A stretch of DNA of 64,000 nt from Artocarpus heterophyllus (GCA_025403435.1 JAJQZP010000418.1:248001-312000); one strand, 5' to 3'. Shown: positions 46,318-57,771, numbered from the stretch's first letter. Program-made: numbers and translations. Notes: generated by a model from the sequence alone, not told the origin.

Positions 46318-46830
46318 CTCCTTTTACAGAAGTTCTCCTACCATAGCGTCAGCACGAAGACAGCGATCTTGCCTCCTCCGGCGGCGATCTTGCCTCCTTC
46401 GATAGCGATCTCCCTCATCCCGAAGAACAACATCTTTGCGGCTGGCGTGGCTCTGAAGATCCAGAAACATGGACCATATTATGCCAAATCTCGACGGGTT
46501 TCGCACGATTTTGGCAGAGTTGACCAACACGATGTTTTGATTTGATGTATGGTCGACATTTAGTCACTCAACATCGTTGTTGACGACAGAGGTGCAGCAG
46601 ATTGGTGAAGCACAATCCGATTTTGTCGCGACTTTTTATGGAGGTGAATGACAGAGTTTTCGGCCAAGAACTGTCGAGAGAAATGGTGGGTTTTGATGGT
46701 CGTCGTTTTCTGATCATGGTAGTGCTGGCGGTGTCGTCACAGAGATCAAACACAATGGCGCATGAGACATGCAGCGGTAAGCGCCGCGTGTGGAGGAGCC
46801 GACGACTTAGCAATGTTGCTGTCTGATAAA
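46318..46830. other. GC-richer island of unknown origin
   Basis: G+C and CpG are higher than in the flanks. Contains a short tandem unit 'gcgatcttgcctcc' (about 46362 and 46384). Short open frames on both strands (46324-46530 -, 46568-46813 -, 46602-46826 +) show no known domain and overlap each other. It may be a decayed gene or LTR piece. No function is suggested. Confidence 0.35.
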
Positions 46831-47639
46831 TTACTTTTTTTTTCTTCTTGGAAATTATTAAGTTGTTTATTGATAATTGATTTGTTTTAGGGTAAAAACT
46901 GTGAAATTAAAAGATATTTAATTCGTGAAATTAATTTGTATAATTAGTTTTTTATTTGTTGAAAATTGATTTCAGTTAAAATAGGTTTAAATATTTTGTG
47001 ATTATTTTGATATTTTTCAATGTTTAATATATAATAGATGTTTTAATATTTTTATCGCATTTAATGTGCTATGTGTGTGAGAAAATACACATGATGGTTT
47101 TATATTATAATAAATTTTTTTTCTTTTTATATATCATGTAAAAGTATTATTTTGTTTATAATTGAAATAATAATTAGAATTGAAGAGGCTATAAATTTAA
47201 ACTATTCTATGGTTTTATAGCGGTATAGAATCAAATCATTTTCCCCGTACACCTGCCTTTTTTAAACAGGCAATACTGTACATCTCGGTGGGGTGGGCCC
47301 TATCAAGTGGGTTTCATAGTGGGACCCACCTAGTGGGTTTCATCCCACTGAAAGGACTGGGCCACAGTCCAGTCGGGAATAAAAAGTTTTTCTTTTTAAA
47401 CTAATATTGCATTTATTTACGAGGTATCCTTTGAGTGTGGCCCGGTCCGAAAAAGAAAAGTTTTTCTTTTTAAACTAATGTTATATTTATTTATGAGGAA
47501 TCCTTTGAGAAACCACTCCCTTACCCACTCTCTCTTTCTAGAGATGACACAGGTCCTTAACTTTTTTACCCGAACCATATAGAACATCGTGCTAAAAAGG
47601 AAGAGACACTGTAATTGGCTTATTACGAAATTGCTATCA
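46831..47639. other. Intergenic DNA with a hairpin and a local duplication
   Basis: 47300-47360 contains nested inverted repeats built on gtgggtttca/tcccac. 47383-47435 and 47456-47508 are a direct duplication (about 53 bp, period 73; shared start aaaagtttttctttttaaac). No gene. Confidence 0.5.
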
Positions 47640-47796
47640 TATCTTTTTCTCTAAGAATACACGCGGGAAACGAAGAGCTTTCGCTCCAAGTTTCATATAT
47701 TCCTTTTCTTTCCAAGATTCAAAGAGCAGAGAGGGTTTTAACAAGTGTGAATTAGAGGAAATGCTACTCCACTATTAAAGAAACATCTGGTCATGG
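47640..47796 (+). other. Probable 5' UTR exon of the FAR1-related pseudogene
   Basis: A leader-like stretch ends in atgg|gtaagt, a strong plant donor (gt at 47797-47798). A strong acceptor, tttctcttccag, ends at 51048, directly before the FAR1-related reading frame. This suggests a 5' UTR intron of about 3.25 kb, of which 2.54 kb is the solo LTR at 48183-50719. The exon's 5' limit is not known. Confidence 0.45.
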
Positions 47797-48182
47797 GTAA
47801 GTTTCTTTTTGGTAAATATGTGTTTTATGGTGTTTCAGGACAATTTGTTATGTATAAACCCACATTTTATATTTGTTTAAGGAAATATAAACCTACTTTC
47901 TAATTAAAGGGAAGATGAGTATTTTTTATATTTTTTTTTTGTTTACTGATCATAAGTAAATAGTCCAATTCTTTTTTAATTGATTTTTAGTAACGCGTGT
48001 TTTTTTCCTTGATCCAAGGTCTTAGTTTTGGGGCATTAATTTAATATAGAAGAAAACTTATAAAGATGAGTGAAGAATAAAAAAAAATAATGAAAATTAA
48101 AAAATCAATATAATTGTTTTGAAATGGAACAAGTGGCTTTAGATTATCAATTTTACAAGAGTGTTGTACACTTAAATGGTTC

Positions 48183-50719
48183 TGTGACACCCGTTATTCC
48201 CCTAAGGGTATTAAGGTAATTAGATTAATTTTTAGTATATATATATATAAAAAAAAAAAAAAAAAAAAAAAAAAATCAGAAAATATCACAAAACTCGAGA
48301 CTTTCTCTCTCTTCTTTCTCTCTCTAGAATTTTCTCTCTTCCCTCAAATATCGTCTGAGATTTCGGCATCCGTTTTCGACACCTCCCACACCAATGGGAA
48401 GCTCTCGTCAAGATGAGTCCAACGGTGTGCCGAGCAGCCCAAAACACTGCCGGAGGAGGACACACGCGCCGGTTGAAGCCGCCGAAACACAGTACTTTTC
48501 CAACGTGATTTCTTCACCGTCCGAGCACCGATCAACACGATCTTGGTGTCTATAGACTCAGCTCAATGAGTAGAACAAAATGCAGCAGGTGATGCCCCTC
48601 GATTTTGGCCGGAGAAGCCTCGTCGGAGTCGCTTCTTGCCGCCGTTGCACCACCCTCGATCCCGCCGCCTCCGACGACGGTAATCGACACCGCCCCCACC
48701 GTTCGACTCAGACGGCGACGAGGAGTGAGAAGCGCCTTCCAATTTCACGCCACAGCCGCCGCCCACCGGAGTTTGAAGACCGACGCCGTCCACCGCCGCA
48801 GCAACCACCGTCGCCACCGTTACCGACCTTCTTCCCCAAAATTGACTGAGGCAAAACACTCAGTGATGCACGGTGAAGCTTTCCCAACCCTCAATTTCAT
48901 GAGAACTCCGCCGGAGGACCACGATCGGCCTCCGCCTTTGTGCGCCGCCGTGAGGAGCTTCGGGCTGCCGTTCTACGCAGCGGTGTGGTGCACCACCGCC
49001 ACCAACATGCTCAGACAACCACGGAGAAGGAAATGCCCAAGCCAATTTGGGCCAAACGCTGGCGAAGATCCACCGCCCGAGCCACCGGTTTTGGCCGAGG
49101 ATCCGCTCTTCGATTTGTGCTGATGGAGGCAAAATTGAATGAAATTGACGTCACCATTGAACTCAGAAGGGTCGACTTAGGGGGGGTAGGCTCGAGCTCA
49201 GCCCTCAACGGAGCCAACCGCCGCCGGTCAACGGCCGGTCAACGGTGGTCAACGCCGGTCAACGGTGGTCAAAGGCCAAAATGGGATTTTGTGATCCGGA
49301 CCTCCGATCGAAGATCCGAGACCGCCTCCTGACTCGTTTCGATGCTCTGGATGCAATGGTGACCTCCGTTCGAGCAAATTCCACTCCGATGAAAATCATC
49401 CGGTACCGACTGCACGCGAATCGAGGCGATTCAAACAGCAGTATCGGAGTCCAGAATGACGTTTTCAAGAATGTATGATCTCCAGGAAGCATTCCTAGCC
49501 ATTCATAGTCGCTCGAGGAGCACTACAGAGGATGCTTCATAGATACAGCGAGATACAACTGGATCTGCTTTGCTTGGAGTTCAAGATCAAGGGAGTATGG
49601 AGCTAACGTTAATTGATTCCAGGATTAAGAGACTGTTGATAAGCTTGAAAGGTAGGGATTCTATTACTCATCTTTTGTGAGGTTTTTATAGAATTAAAAT
49701 TGATTGTTTTGCTGCAATATATATATATATCTATGTTGAACTGATATTATATGTGTATCACATATGAAACTATGACATGGACTCGTCTTGTATTGTACGG
49801 CGAGGAACATAATGAATTGACACATGTTATAAATTGAGAAGCATGGTTAGGAAAATTAACTCTATTAATAATGATTTAATATAGAGAAATTATGAGACAT
49901 GAAAAGGGCGACGGTTACGTCCTTGGGCATGAATACCCTAAAAGGTAAAATAGGGGGAAGGTGATGACGCTTCCTTGGGTTGAAAGTCCCAGAACACACT
50001 GTACAGGAATCGATTTGGTGAGGACTCGGGGCTTGATGTCCCCTCACCGGAACACCCTTGGAATGTTTATAGGGTGATCAAGTGCGCCCATTTGGGTTTC
50101 GATGAGTTGAGTGATACTCAATTTAACATGGATACCTAGGAACAATGATGATTGGTAATATTTGTATAAATGTGTAATTATGACACTTGGTAATGATTAA
50201 CTACGGTATCCATAAGATGTGATCATAATAAACCTCATAATCTGAAATATGATGTGACTTACTAACCATGCAGATTTTAATGTGGTAATGATAGAGGTGA
50301 GTAATAGCTTTCTCTACTGAGCATAGTGTTGCTCATTCCCTTATGTTTATATCTTTTCAGGACTCACTAAGTGTGAGGTGGCTACGAGAAATATAGTTGA
50401 GGAAGTGATGTAGCTATATTACATTGGGACTGCTTCAATCATTGAGAATGTTCTTCATGATAATGTAAGCATCAATTGTTACTTTCTGTGACTGTATTAT
50501 AATGTGTTGAGGGTTAAAATGATGATGACAACAGTTTATATTATTAAATTTAAGGTGCTACATTAAAACTGTGGTTTATTTGTCGTTTATATTTTTATTT
50601 TTGAGTTGAGAGTTTTCATTTAAGTCCCGGGCAAATTTTAATCTTTAAGGTTTTACTTTTATTATTTATTTTTATTTTATCTCATTAAAAACTGTTAACC
50701 CCCATATAGGGGCGTTACA
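48183..50719 (+). mobile_element. Solo LTR related to the LOG-carrying element
   Basis: 2537 bp, begins TGTGACACCCG and ends GGGGCGTTACA, flanked by the 5-bp duplication GGTTC (48178-48182 and 50720-50724). The first 70 bases and the last 1.1 kb (49620-50719) match the LTRs at 40701-43164 and 23364-25818 in opposite orientation. The part between is different: a long A run (about 48249-48275), a pyrimidine-rich stretch (48300-48345) and a GC-rich block (48350-49480) with overlapping open frames. A single LTR with an intact duplication is the usual product of recombination between the two LTRs of one element. Confidence 0.88.
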
Positions 50720-51048
50720 GGTTCATTCCATTATTCATCCCCTGCTTTAATACTAAATATCAATCTATGGCCAAAGGACTACCACTTCTTTTATAATTAA
50801 AGAGCAGTCTATTTTTTTTTCTTTCTTTGTTTTTTTTTTTTTCATTTAAAAAAAGAGAGCAAGTCTGACTAAAGTAAGAGAATAATTATGAATATTTTGG
50901 GGCTGCAAAGTAAGTGTGTATGAGATAGAACTTTTACACATGCCCATTAAAAAAAAAAAAAAACTGTTACATATGCATCACCTTTTTGGTCTATGTTTCT
51001 TATTTGATGACTAGTAATAGAAGCTAATTGTGAATTTTTCTCTTCCAG

Positions 51049-52326
51049 GTATAACATTGACTTTGGATATGATTTAAACTCAACCATGGGGATTGCAATG
51101 AGGATTTGATTGATGATGTGAGAGAAAGCACTACGACCAAGAAGGACAAAAATTTAGAACCTCGTAACGGTATGGAATTTGATTCACATCAAGAGGCATA
51201 TGCTTTTTTACTTAAAGTATGCTAAATTTCTTGGATTTGGCATTTCAACAAAATCAAGTCGTAGATCAAAGATATCTAGAGAATTTATTGATGCGAAGTT
51301 TGTTTGAAAATAGATTGCAAGGCAACATTGCATGTCAAAAGAAAGCTAGACGGAAAATGGTATGTCCTTAATTTTGTTAAAGAGAATAACCATGAACTTT
51401 ACCCTGCTCAGGCCCATTATTTCCCATGTCATAGGAAAATTAATTCTCCCTACAAGCACAACATTAACACTCCGCATAGTGTTGGAGTATGCACAAGAAA
51501 AATTTTATCTGCATTGGCTAAGCAACATGGTGGACATGAGAATATTGGGTTGACATAATAAATTATCTAGACAAGAAGAAGCGTCTAGCTCTAGCAATGG
51601 GTGATGCTAAAGCCATCCTTGAGCTCTTTATAATCCGAATTTTTTCTATGCAATTGATTTAGATGAAGAACAACGTTAAAAAAAAAAAATGTGTTCTAGG
51701 TGGATGCAACAGGTCGAGAAGACTATAAGATTTTTGGAGATGTGGTTTCCTTTGACACAACTTACATAACCAACAAGTATAAAATGCCATTTGCTCCATT
51801 TATTGGAGTGAACAACATTTACAATCTGACTTAATTGGATGTGCATTACTTGGAGATGAGACGACATCAACTTTTACTTGGTTAATGCAAACATGGGCTA
51901 GAGCAATGGGTGAAAAAGCTTGGGCATGTATTAAAGAAGAATGAAAGATTCATGGTAGTATTCAATTATTGTATTTATGATTCGTGGACATTAGATGAGT
52001 CTCAAAATAGGTGGTGGAACATGATTGAAAGTTTTGAACTTAAAGGAAATGAGTGGCTTGAATCTTTGTTTGAATATCGTAGGAATTGGATTCCCACTTA
52101 CATGAGGGATACTCTTTTTGCAGGAATGTCTATGAATCAACGATCAGAAAGTATAAATTCGTTTGTTGATAAGTACGTGAGCAAAAAAACTTCATTGAAG
52201 GATTTGGTTGAACAATACCAAGTGGCTTTGCAAGATAGACATACAAAGGAAGTTCAAGCAGATTTTAGTAGTTGGCATGAGAAACAAATGTCTATCATTT
52301 ATATATTGGCTCTAAGGTTTCATTAA
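51049..52326 (+). pseudogene. FAR1/FHY3-related (FRS, MULE-derived) transcription factor pseudogene
   Basis: Broken frames read in order. FAR1 DNA-binding domain: GMEFDSHQEAYAF, then AKFLGFGISTKSSRRSKISR, REFIDAKFVC, a deletion, DCKATLHVKRKLDGKWYVLN, then NHELYPAQAHYF. Next a linker, NYLDKKKRLALAMGDAKAIL (with changes). Then the MULE transposase-type domain: [20 protein letters not shown], then [17 protein letters not shown], a deletion after TFTWLMQTWARAMG, and EKLGHVLKKNERFMVVFNYC, MRDTLFAGMSMNQRSESINS. Family members are nuclear factors domesticated from Mutator-like transposases, acting in phytochrome A and other pathways. Frameshifts (about 51220, 51305), stops near 51556 and 51660, and at least two deletions show this copy is dead. 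The SWIM zinc finger is missing from the 3' end. Confidence 0.85.
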
Positions 52327-54079
52327 TTTAATTTAATTTGGTTTTGATGATAACAGAACAATTTTTATTTATATTATTCAAAATGGCCAAGGAATTTTTT
52401 TGAGTATTGCTAGGCTTAAACTTGTTGCAAATTATATAAGAGCAATTCAATTCTCAAGAAGGATAAAGTACTGGAGGCAATGGAGATCATGAAGAAGAAG
52501 AAGAAGACTAAGAAGACATTGAAGACTCAAGCTTCTTAGATTTATTTTTATGTCTTCCATGTAAGTGTGAAATGTTTTTTAGTTAGTATGAATTATGCAA
52601 GCTCAAATCACACACACTTGCTTTACAAAGATTCAAAAATTTGCGTAAGTTTCAATTGTATAATTTTCAAACTAATTTTCAAAAATAAAAAATTATTATT
52701 AATCTTTTGAAAAATATATTTTTTGAAAGTGTTTGAATAGCAGTTTGACACTTGTTTTTAAGTTGCAATTACTTCACTCTTTCAAAGTTTTACAAAACCT
52801 GTAATTTTTGAACAAGTTCTTGAAGTGGCGGCATCCCGTCACTTCCACAACATCAAACTGAAGAAGACAACAATCAATTAGAAGCACCGCTACAAGTGAT
52901 AGTTGGAAGACCACTTGACTCTTCACTAGAAACATCACCAAGGAAAACAAGACCTTTGTCAGAGATCTACTAGACATTGCAACTCGGCAATCTTCTAACC
53001 AGAAAATTTGAAGCAGTTTCAGAACGAGAAGTACAGACAAAAGTGCTACCAAGAGCCAAGTTCGAATTACTGCAAGACATGACCGGAGTTGTAGAAATAC
53101 GCATCAAAGAGAAGTGATGGAAGTTACTGCATATTTCCAGAAATATCTGCATAAAATGATATCTCAACAATATTTATTTGTCAATAAAAAAATTGTAAAG
53201 CTACAAATAAGAGGAGATTTATAGAGTTAGTGCTATAACCACAAATTATAGGAAGTCTCCAGACCTTAGACTATAACCACAAGATAATGTCGGTGGAATA
53301 ACAACAACCGGCTTCATGGGCCTATATAAAGGCATGAGTACTCAATGCTAGGTGTAGCAAACAAAGCACAAAAGCAAAATAATTGTAGTATAAGTTGAAA
53401 ACAATACAGCTACTACAACTAATAGAACATTCACATCATTTCCACTACTTCATTTCACTATTAATAAAATATGTATCATACTTTACCAACATACATAGCC
53501 TTTTAACTTCACATCATATAGCCCATGATACAAAGTCTTCATATCACTTTCAATGCACATCAATATATAAAGGCTGCTAACTTCATCAATCATCTTTACC
53601 CATTATCAATGTAGTCATCCGAACACACTTTTTCACACACAACATCCAATTACCATTATCACTAAAACACAAGGCCCCCATGTACGTTTTATCAATATTT
53701 CCTATTTTATAAACAAACTTCCAACAATTTCCTTAAATTATAGTCTACTTACTTGTCTATTAATTGCAATAAGAAGCAATCCAATTCTTTTTTTTACTGT
53801 TTATTAAACTTAAAATTGATAATCTCATCAATATACATACTAAAATATCTTTTTACATAATTAAATAATCATTGTATTATAATTTGCAAATTTTTAGAGT
53901 ATTTAAGTAATTTGACGTTCATTCCTTTTGATAGGGAATTAATATCAAAAGATATTTTTTTCTTCATTTCCTTTATTGTATGAGCATACTAAACTCTCAT
54001 TGCTTATTTTGTAAGTGAATATATTATTAACGGGAAAGAGAAACACTCTTTGCTTTTTCTTTCTTATTCATGCAAAGAA
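52327..54079. other. Intergenic DNA with LTR-like stretch
   Basis: 52470-52530 is a gaa-rich run. 53190-53420 looks like part of a copia LTR on the plus strand, with a TATA-like tatataaaggcatgag at about 53322 following 'accggcttcatgggcc', but no partner LTR or inverted ends were found. The open frames at 52774-53170 are not recognised. Confidence 0.35.
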
Positions 54080-54247
54080 AATGCACCCCTAGTTTAGACA
54101 TCCGTAGTCTAATTTCAAATATTATGCAGTTGGATCCCTCCAACTGAACAATCCTTTACTCGGAGAAACCGTAGTCTGTCTATGGCAATTCAAGAACCGT
54201 AGTCTGCCTACGGCCTTTTACGACTACAGTTTTAAAAAAGTGTAGTG
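54080..54247. mobile_element. Right end of a CACTA-like element (subterminal repeats)
   Basis: The right end, read on the minus strand, is CACTACACTTTTTTAAAAC. Inward lie repeated ccgtagtct/ccgtagtctg motifs (about 54101, 54167, 54198) and their partial complements (ctacggc). This is the layout of a CACTA transposon end. A matching left end was not found nearby. Confidence 0.45.
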
Positions 54248-54632
54248 TATTTTCCTTAATAATCTGATGAAAAGTCTGTGTCCTTGTGATTTATAGGTTT
54301 GAACAAAAATTCAAATTTTTGTGACATAGAACTAGTTTGAATTGTAGTTGAACGCCTGAAACAAACGCCACATATGTTTTCATAAGAACATTCTAAACTC
54401 AGGTGAAGGACATCTGACAGTTTATTTCCTGTTTTTTAAAGTATGTGATTAGTCAACTTCTTTTTAAACAAAATCACTTCAAAGTTTTATCAGTGTTTGG
54501 AATTCTGATGCATTATACAACTTGCTGCTTCTTCAAAGAGATGTCTACTTTATTCATTGTTCTAGTCATGATTGTATATGCAAAATATATGGCTTATAGC
54601 ATTCAAGTGCATATGTTACTTCTTGCGGACAG

Positions 54633-55082
54633 ACTCTCTGAAGTGGTTAAAGTTGAGGAAGGAACATGGCTTCAGGTCATGGCATGTGCGGACACCAGGA
54701 TTTTGTATCACAAACAACTCATGCAGCATATTTTGTCTTCAAGTTCGCAGAACAGAACCTTGGACCCGATCCAATACTGGTTGAGTTGCGCGTTTGTTTA
54801 AGAGGATAAGAGCCACAAGACGGCACCGAGGGCTGGCTCACTTTGATGCTAGATTATTTACCGATTCACGATAGGCAAAATGGATGGAAGGAGATTGAGA
54901 TGGGCCATTTCTTCAACAAGCAAGGGGAGGATGGTCCGGCACTATGTACTTTTAAGGATTTTGGATCTGAGAGCTACTCTGGGACTTTTTTTTTTTTTTT
55001 TTTTTTTGTTGAGGGAATTGAGATTAGGCTAGAGTTGCTTTTTCTTGAGTTCAAACTGATCCTTGAGTTAATGGCGTCTTAA
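54633..55082 (+). pseudogene. F-box/PP2-B pseudogene, exon 3 only
   Basis: After an ag acceptor (54631-54632), the frame opens RLSEVVKVEEGTWLQV, then ACADTRILYHK. After a frameshift near 54710 it continues QTTHAAYFVFKFAEQN and then, in further frames, NGWKEIEMGHFFNKQGEDGP and VEGIEIRLE. These follow exon 3 of the intact gene (FPEVAQL..., GEFFNKNGEDG, VEGIELRPR). A T run of about 22 bases (about 54988-55009) replaces the codons before VEGIEIR. No F-box or second exon was found upstream. Confidence 0.75.
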
Positions 55083-55099
55083 TTTTTTTGGCGGGTAAA

Positions 55100-55540
55100 C
55101 TCCTCTCAAGGAAATTAAATTAAAGAACAAGCAAAACGAATAATGTCTTGTTGTGAATTAGAAACCCTAATTCTACTGAGAATGAAAAATATGCAAACAA
55201 AAAACAAATAAGAACACCCAAAATTTATAGTGTTCATCCTCGATGTGAGAGTTACGTCCACTTTCAATCGCTGCAAAATAATTTACTATGATGATGAATA
55301 AATTTACAAAAAAAAAAATAGCACACATTCTCTCAAGATTTTTTTTTCTCAAGCCTATCTCTTACTCAAATTCTGAGTTTTTTCTTACACTACATAGAAA
55401 AGAACTCAACCTATTTATTTATATATTTACAAAAGAATAGGTAATAAACCCCATAAAAATCGCAAAACACGAGCTTCAGGACACGACACGTGCGGCTGCA
55501 CAAGATTTCAACTCGTGCACGAGCAAGCTCTCCCTGTACG
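55100..55540 (-). mobile_element. LTR-like end of a decayed copia element (candidate)
   Basis: 55160-55450 has features of a copia LTR on the minus strand: a tataaataaataggttg-type TATA stretch (complement of about 55408-55426) and the 'gtgagagttacgtccac' phrase common in copia LTR leaders. The junction with reverse-transcriptase coding is at about 55545. Outer limits are not defined and no target duplication was seen. Confidence 0.35.
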
Positions 55541-56290
55541 CGATCGTGGAGCTTCAAGGGCGTGGAAGGAGTCATCAAAGTTTTTCACATAGCAACAATG
55601 ATCTGCCTAGCACCTCTAGAATCTATTACTATACATAAAGCTAGCAAACTTCTTGTGCCACTGTCTAGGAGCTTGTTTGATCCCCACAAGCTCTTTTGAA
55701 GTTTGCATACTATATTCTCCTTGCCCTGTACTTCAAATCCCTGTGGCTGTGTCATGAAGATTTCTTCCTTCAAAACACTATGAAAAACGGCAGTTTTAAC
55801 ATCCAACTGCTCCAAATACAAGTATTTCTGTGCCATTAGCCCAAGTACCATTCTAATTGTGATGAATTTAACCACCGGGGAGAAAATCTCTATGTAGTCT
55901 ATCCCTTCCTTATGTCGGAATCCCTTTACAACAAGTCTCGTCTTGTACCACTTGCTTTTATCATATTCTTCTTTAATTTGGTACTGTCAATTTATTATGC
56001 AAAGCCTTCTTTTCCTTTGGTAACTCTGCTAACTGCCATATTTGATTGGACATTAAAGAATCCATCTCATCCTTCAAGGCTAACTCCTACTTAATTGAAT
56101 CATCCACTTGCACGGCTTCATCATAAATTTTCGGTTTACCTTTATCAGTCAACAAAATATAGTGCAATGATAGGGAATACATCTGTGGTGGCCTAATGGT
56201 TTCTCGAAATCCTCTGCGTATTCTGAAAGGCGTTGAATTTGGCTCCACACTTCTTAGCATGTCTCTTAAACACTATCAAATCCAATTACT
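55541..56290 (-). pseudogene. Ty1/copia pol fragment (linker and N-terminal reverse transcriptase)
   Basis: The minus-strand reading starts near 56290 with RETIRPPQMYSLSLHYILL, followed by DEMDSLMSNQIWQLAELP. Then, after frame changes, come VVKFITIRMVLGLMAQ, YLYLEQLDVKTAVFHSVLKE, FMTQPQGFEVQGKENIVCKL, and QAPRQWHKKFASFM in another frame. It stops before the YVDD motif (about 55545). The linker is very like that of the element at 62901-64000 (TIRPPQRYSPTLHYILLTDR), so both come from one family. At least three frameshifts and stops make it non-functional. Confidence 0.8.
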
Positions 56291-56757
56291 TGGCTGCACG
56301 TTATTTTTAAAAGAGGTTTTACATTTTAAAAAAAATTAGATCTGTTCTTGGTTATAATAATTAAGTCCTACATGGAGTAAAAATTATTCCTACTGCTTTT
56401 TTTTTTTTTTTCTCTTTTCCTTTGAGGAAACAGCAAATGCTTTTTTATTTATATATCAAAGGATGTTTATTCGGAATTTTCTTTTATATCCTATTTGAAA
56501 GAAAACAATTCTATTCACCAAGCCATGAGAAACTATGACGTATAAACGGCATCAATGATATACTGTAAGAACTACTAAAGCAATAATTAATTTTAATTGA
56601 TGACAAAATAAATATATGTGGCAAATTGAAATAACAACTACAATTTCATCTTAGTCGACAAAAAACAAGAAAATAATAACAATCTTCTTTTACTCAAAAA
56701 AGAAAGAAAACTATTCCTACTCAAAAACAACTAGAACATCATTCTCTTCTAATCATA
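56291..56757. other. AT-rich DNA downstream of the kinase gene
   Basis: 3' flank of the minus-strand kinase gene. No gene. The kinase polyadenylation signal is not certain. Confidence 0.4.
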
Positions 56758-57711
56758 TTACATGAAATACTCATGAGGTAATTTAAATATTTGACGAGGA
56801 CGAGGGAATATAATTTTTTGATACTCGTGAGGTAATTTAAACATCTGATGATGTTCTGTGCTGACATTTGATTTAGTAGTGGCAGTAGTAACGAAGGGAT
56901 GATCCAACAATTTCTGAGCTGACCACCGTTTTTTAGGATCTCTTTGCAAGCATCTTCTCAAGAAATCCCTGCCGGTTTCTGAAATATCTGTCGGCATCTC
57001 AGGCATCATCTCCGTAAAAGCCAACAAAGAAAGGATCTTCTCCGGTTCTAAACCCTCCACGCACCGCCACGGATTGGTCCCGGTAATCATCACAAGCACA
57101 AGGCATCCCAGAGACCATATATCCATAGCAGTCCCAATTTCACCAAGCGCCACAGATTCTGGAGACATATAAGCTGGGGTCCCTCGGAATCTGTACTTCT
57201 TACTCACCGACACCTCCTCGTCAGGCTCCTTAGCCAGTCCAAAGTCGGAGAGCTTGAGCCGGTATCCATGGAGTGGAGAAGGAAAGACAAGGATGTTTTC
57301 AGGCTTTATATCACAATGCACAATGCCTTTTGCATGGATACGACTAAGACCCTCCAATATCATCCTAGTGCATCTTCGAATAATATTTTCTTGCCATATA
57401 CGACCCCCGGCTTTGGCCATTAAGTCCAATAGGTCTCCGGCGGGTGCATATTCGAGAAACAAGTTGTAGTATTGAAGCCCTTTTTCGATGGTTATCTCAT
57501 GACCGTAAATCTTGACGATTTCTGGACAGTTTTTAAATTGTTCAAGGATTTTACTTTCTCTAATAAGGGAATCTGAGTGTTCTAATTTTGCTGTTTTCAC
57601 GGCAAATAGTGTATTTCTGTCTGTGTATTGAGCTAGGAAAACGGTTGCAAAACCACCTTTCCCTAAAACTTTTACTCTTTGCCATGTTGAACGATCTATA
57701 GAGTTATTCAT
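56758..57711 (-). CDS. MAPKKK-type serine/threonine protein kinase (MEKK-like, MAPKKK17/18 group), single exon
   Basis: 317 residues without introns. Kinase domain about 10-275: glycine loop GKGGFATV (17-24), ATP-binding K39, helix-C E52, catalytic HCDIKPEN (D134), DFG 156-158, GTPAYMSPE (177-185), and a closing HPF. HCD in place of HRD and the single exon are typical of the small plant MAPKKK17-21 group, which phosphorylate MAP kinase kinases in stress and abscisic-acid signalling. The specific role here is inferred from the family. The short tail contains an 18-residue direct duplication (FKLPHEY...FKLPHEYFM). A TATA-like element lies about 60 bases upstream of the ATG. All catalytic residues are present, so I take it as functional. 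Start chosen at the ATG at 57711, nine residues before the WxxVKVLGKGGF motif. Confidence 0.92.
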   Translation of the reverse strand: MNNSIDRSTWQRVKVLGKGGFATVFLAQYTDRNTLFAVKTAKLEHSDSLIRESKILEQFKNCPEIVKIYGHEITIEKGLQYYNLFLEYAPAGDLLDLMAKAGGRIWQENIIRRCTRMILEGLSRIHAKGIVHCDIKPENILVFPSPLHGYRLKLSDFGLAKEPDEEVSVSKKYRFRGTPAYMSPESVALGEIGTAMDIWSLGCLVLVMITGTNPWRCVEGLEPEKILSLLAFTEMMPEMPTDISETGRDFLRRCLQRDPKKRWSAQKLLDHPFVTTATTKSNVSTEHHQMFKLPHEYQKIIFPRPRQIFKLPHEYFM

Positions 57712-57771
57712 TGTTATAGAAAATATATTAATTCCCTCAACGCTTTATTAATTTTTCATTAACTGGGATAA

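Noticed and set aside
48344..49492. Overlapping GC-rich open frames of 60-170 codons on both strands
   Set aside because: They lie wholly inside the solo LTR (TGTGACAC...CGTTACA with GGTTC duplications), overlap in several frames, and look compositionally driven (Pro/Arg-rich). No domain is recognised.
53190..53420. A copia LTR with TATA box on the plus strand
   Set aside because: Suggestive phrases only. No inverted ends, PBS, PPT or second LTR could be found, so it is mentioned only as a note in the region entry.
54445..54801. A 118-codon membrane-like protein
   Set aside because: Its second half is a frame of the PP2-B exon 3 relic. The first half is AT-rich intron-like sequence before the acceptor at 54632.
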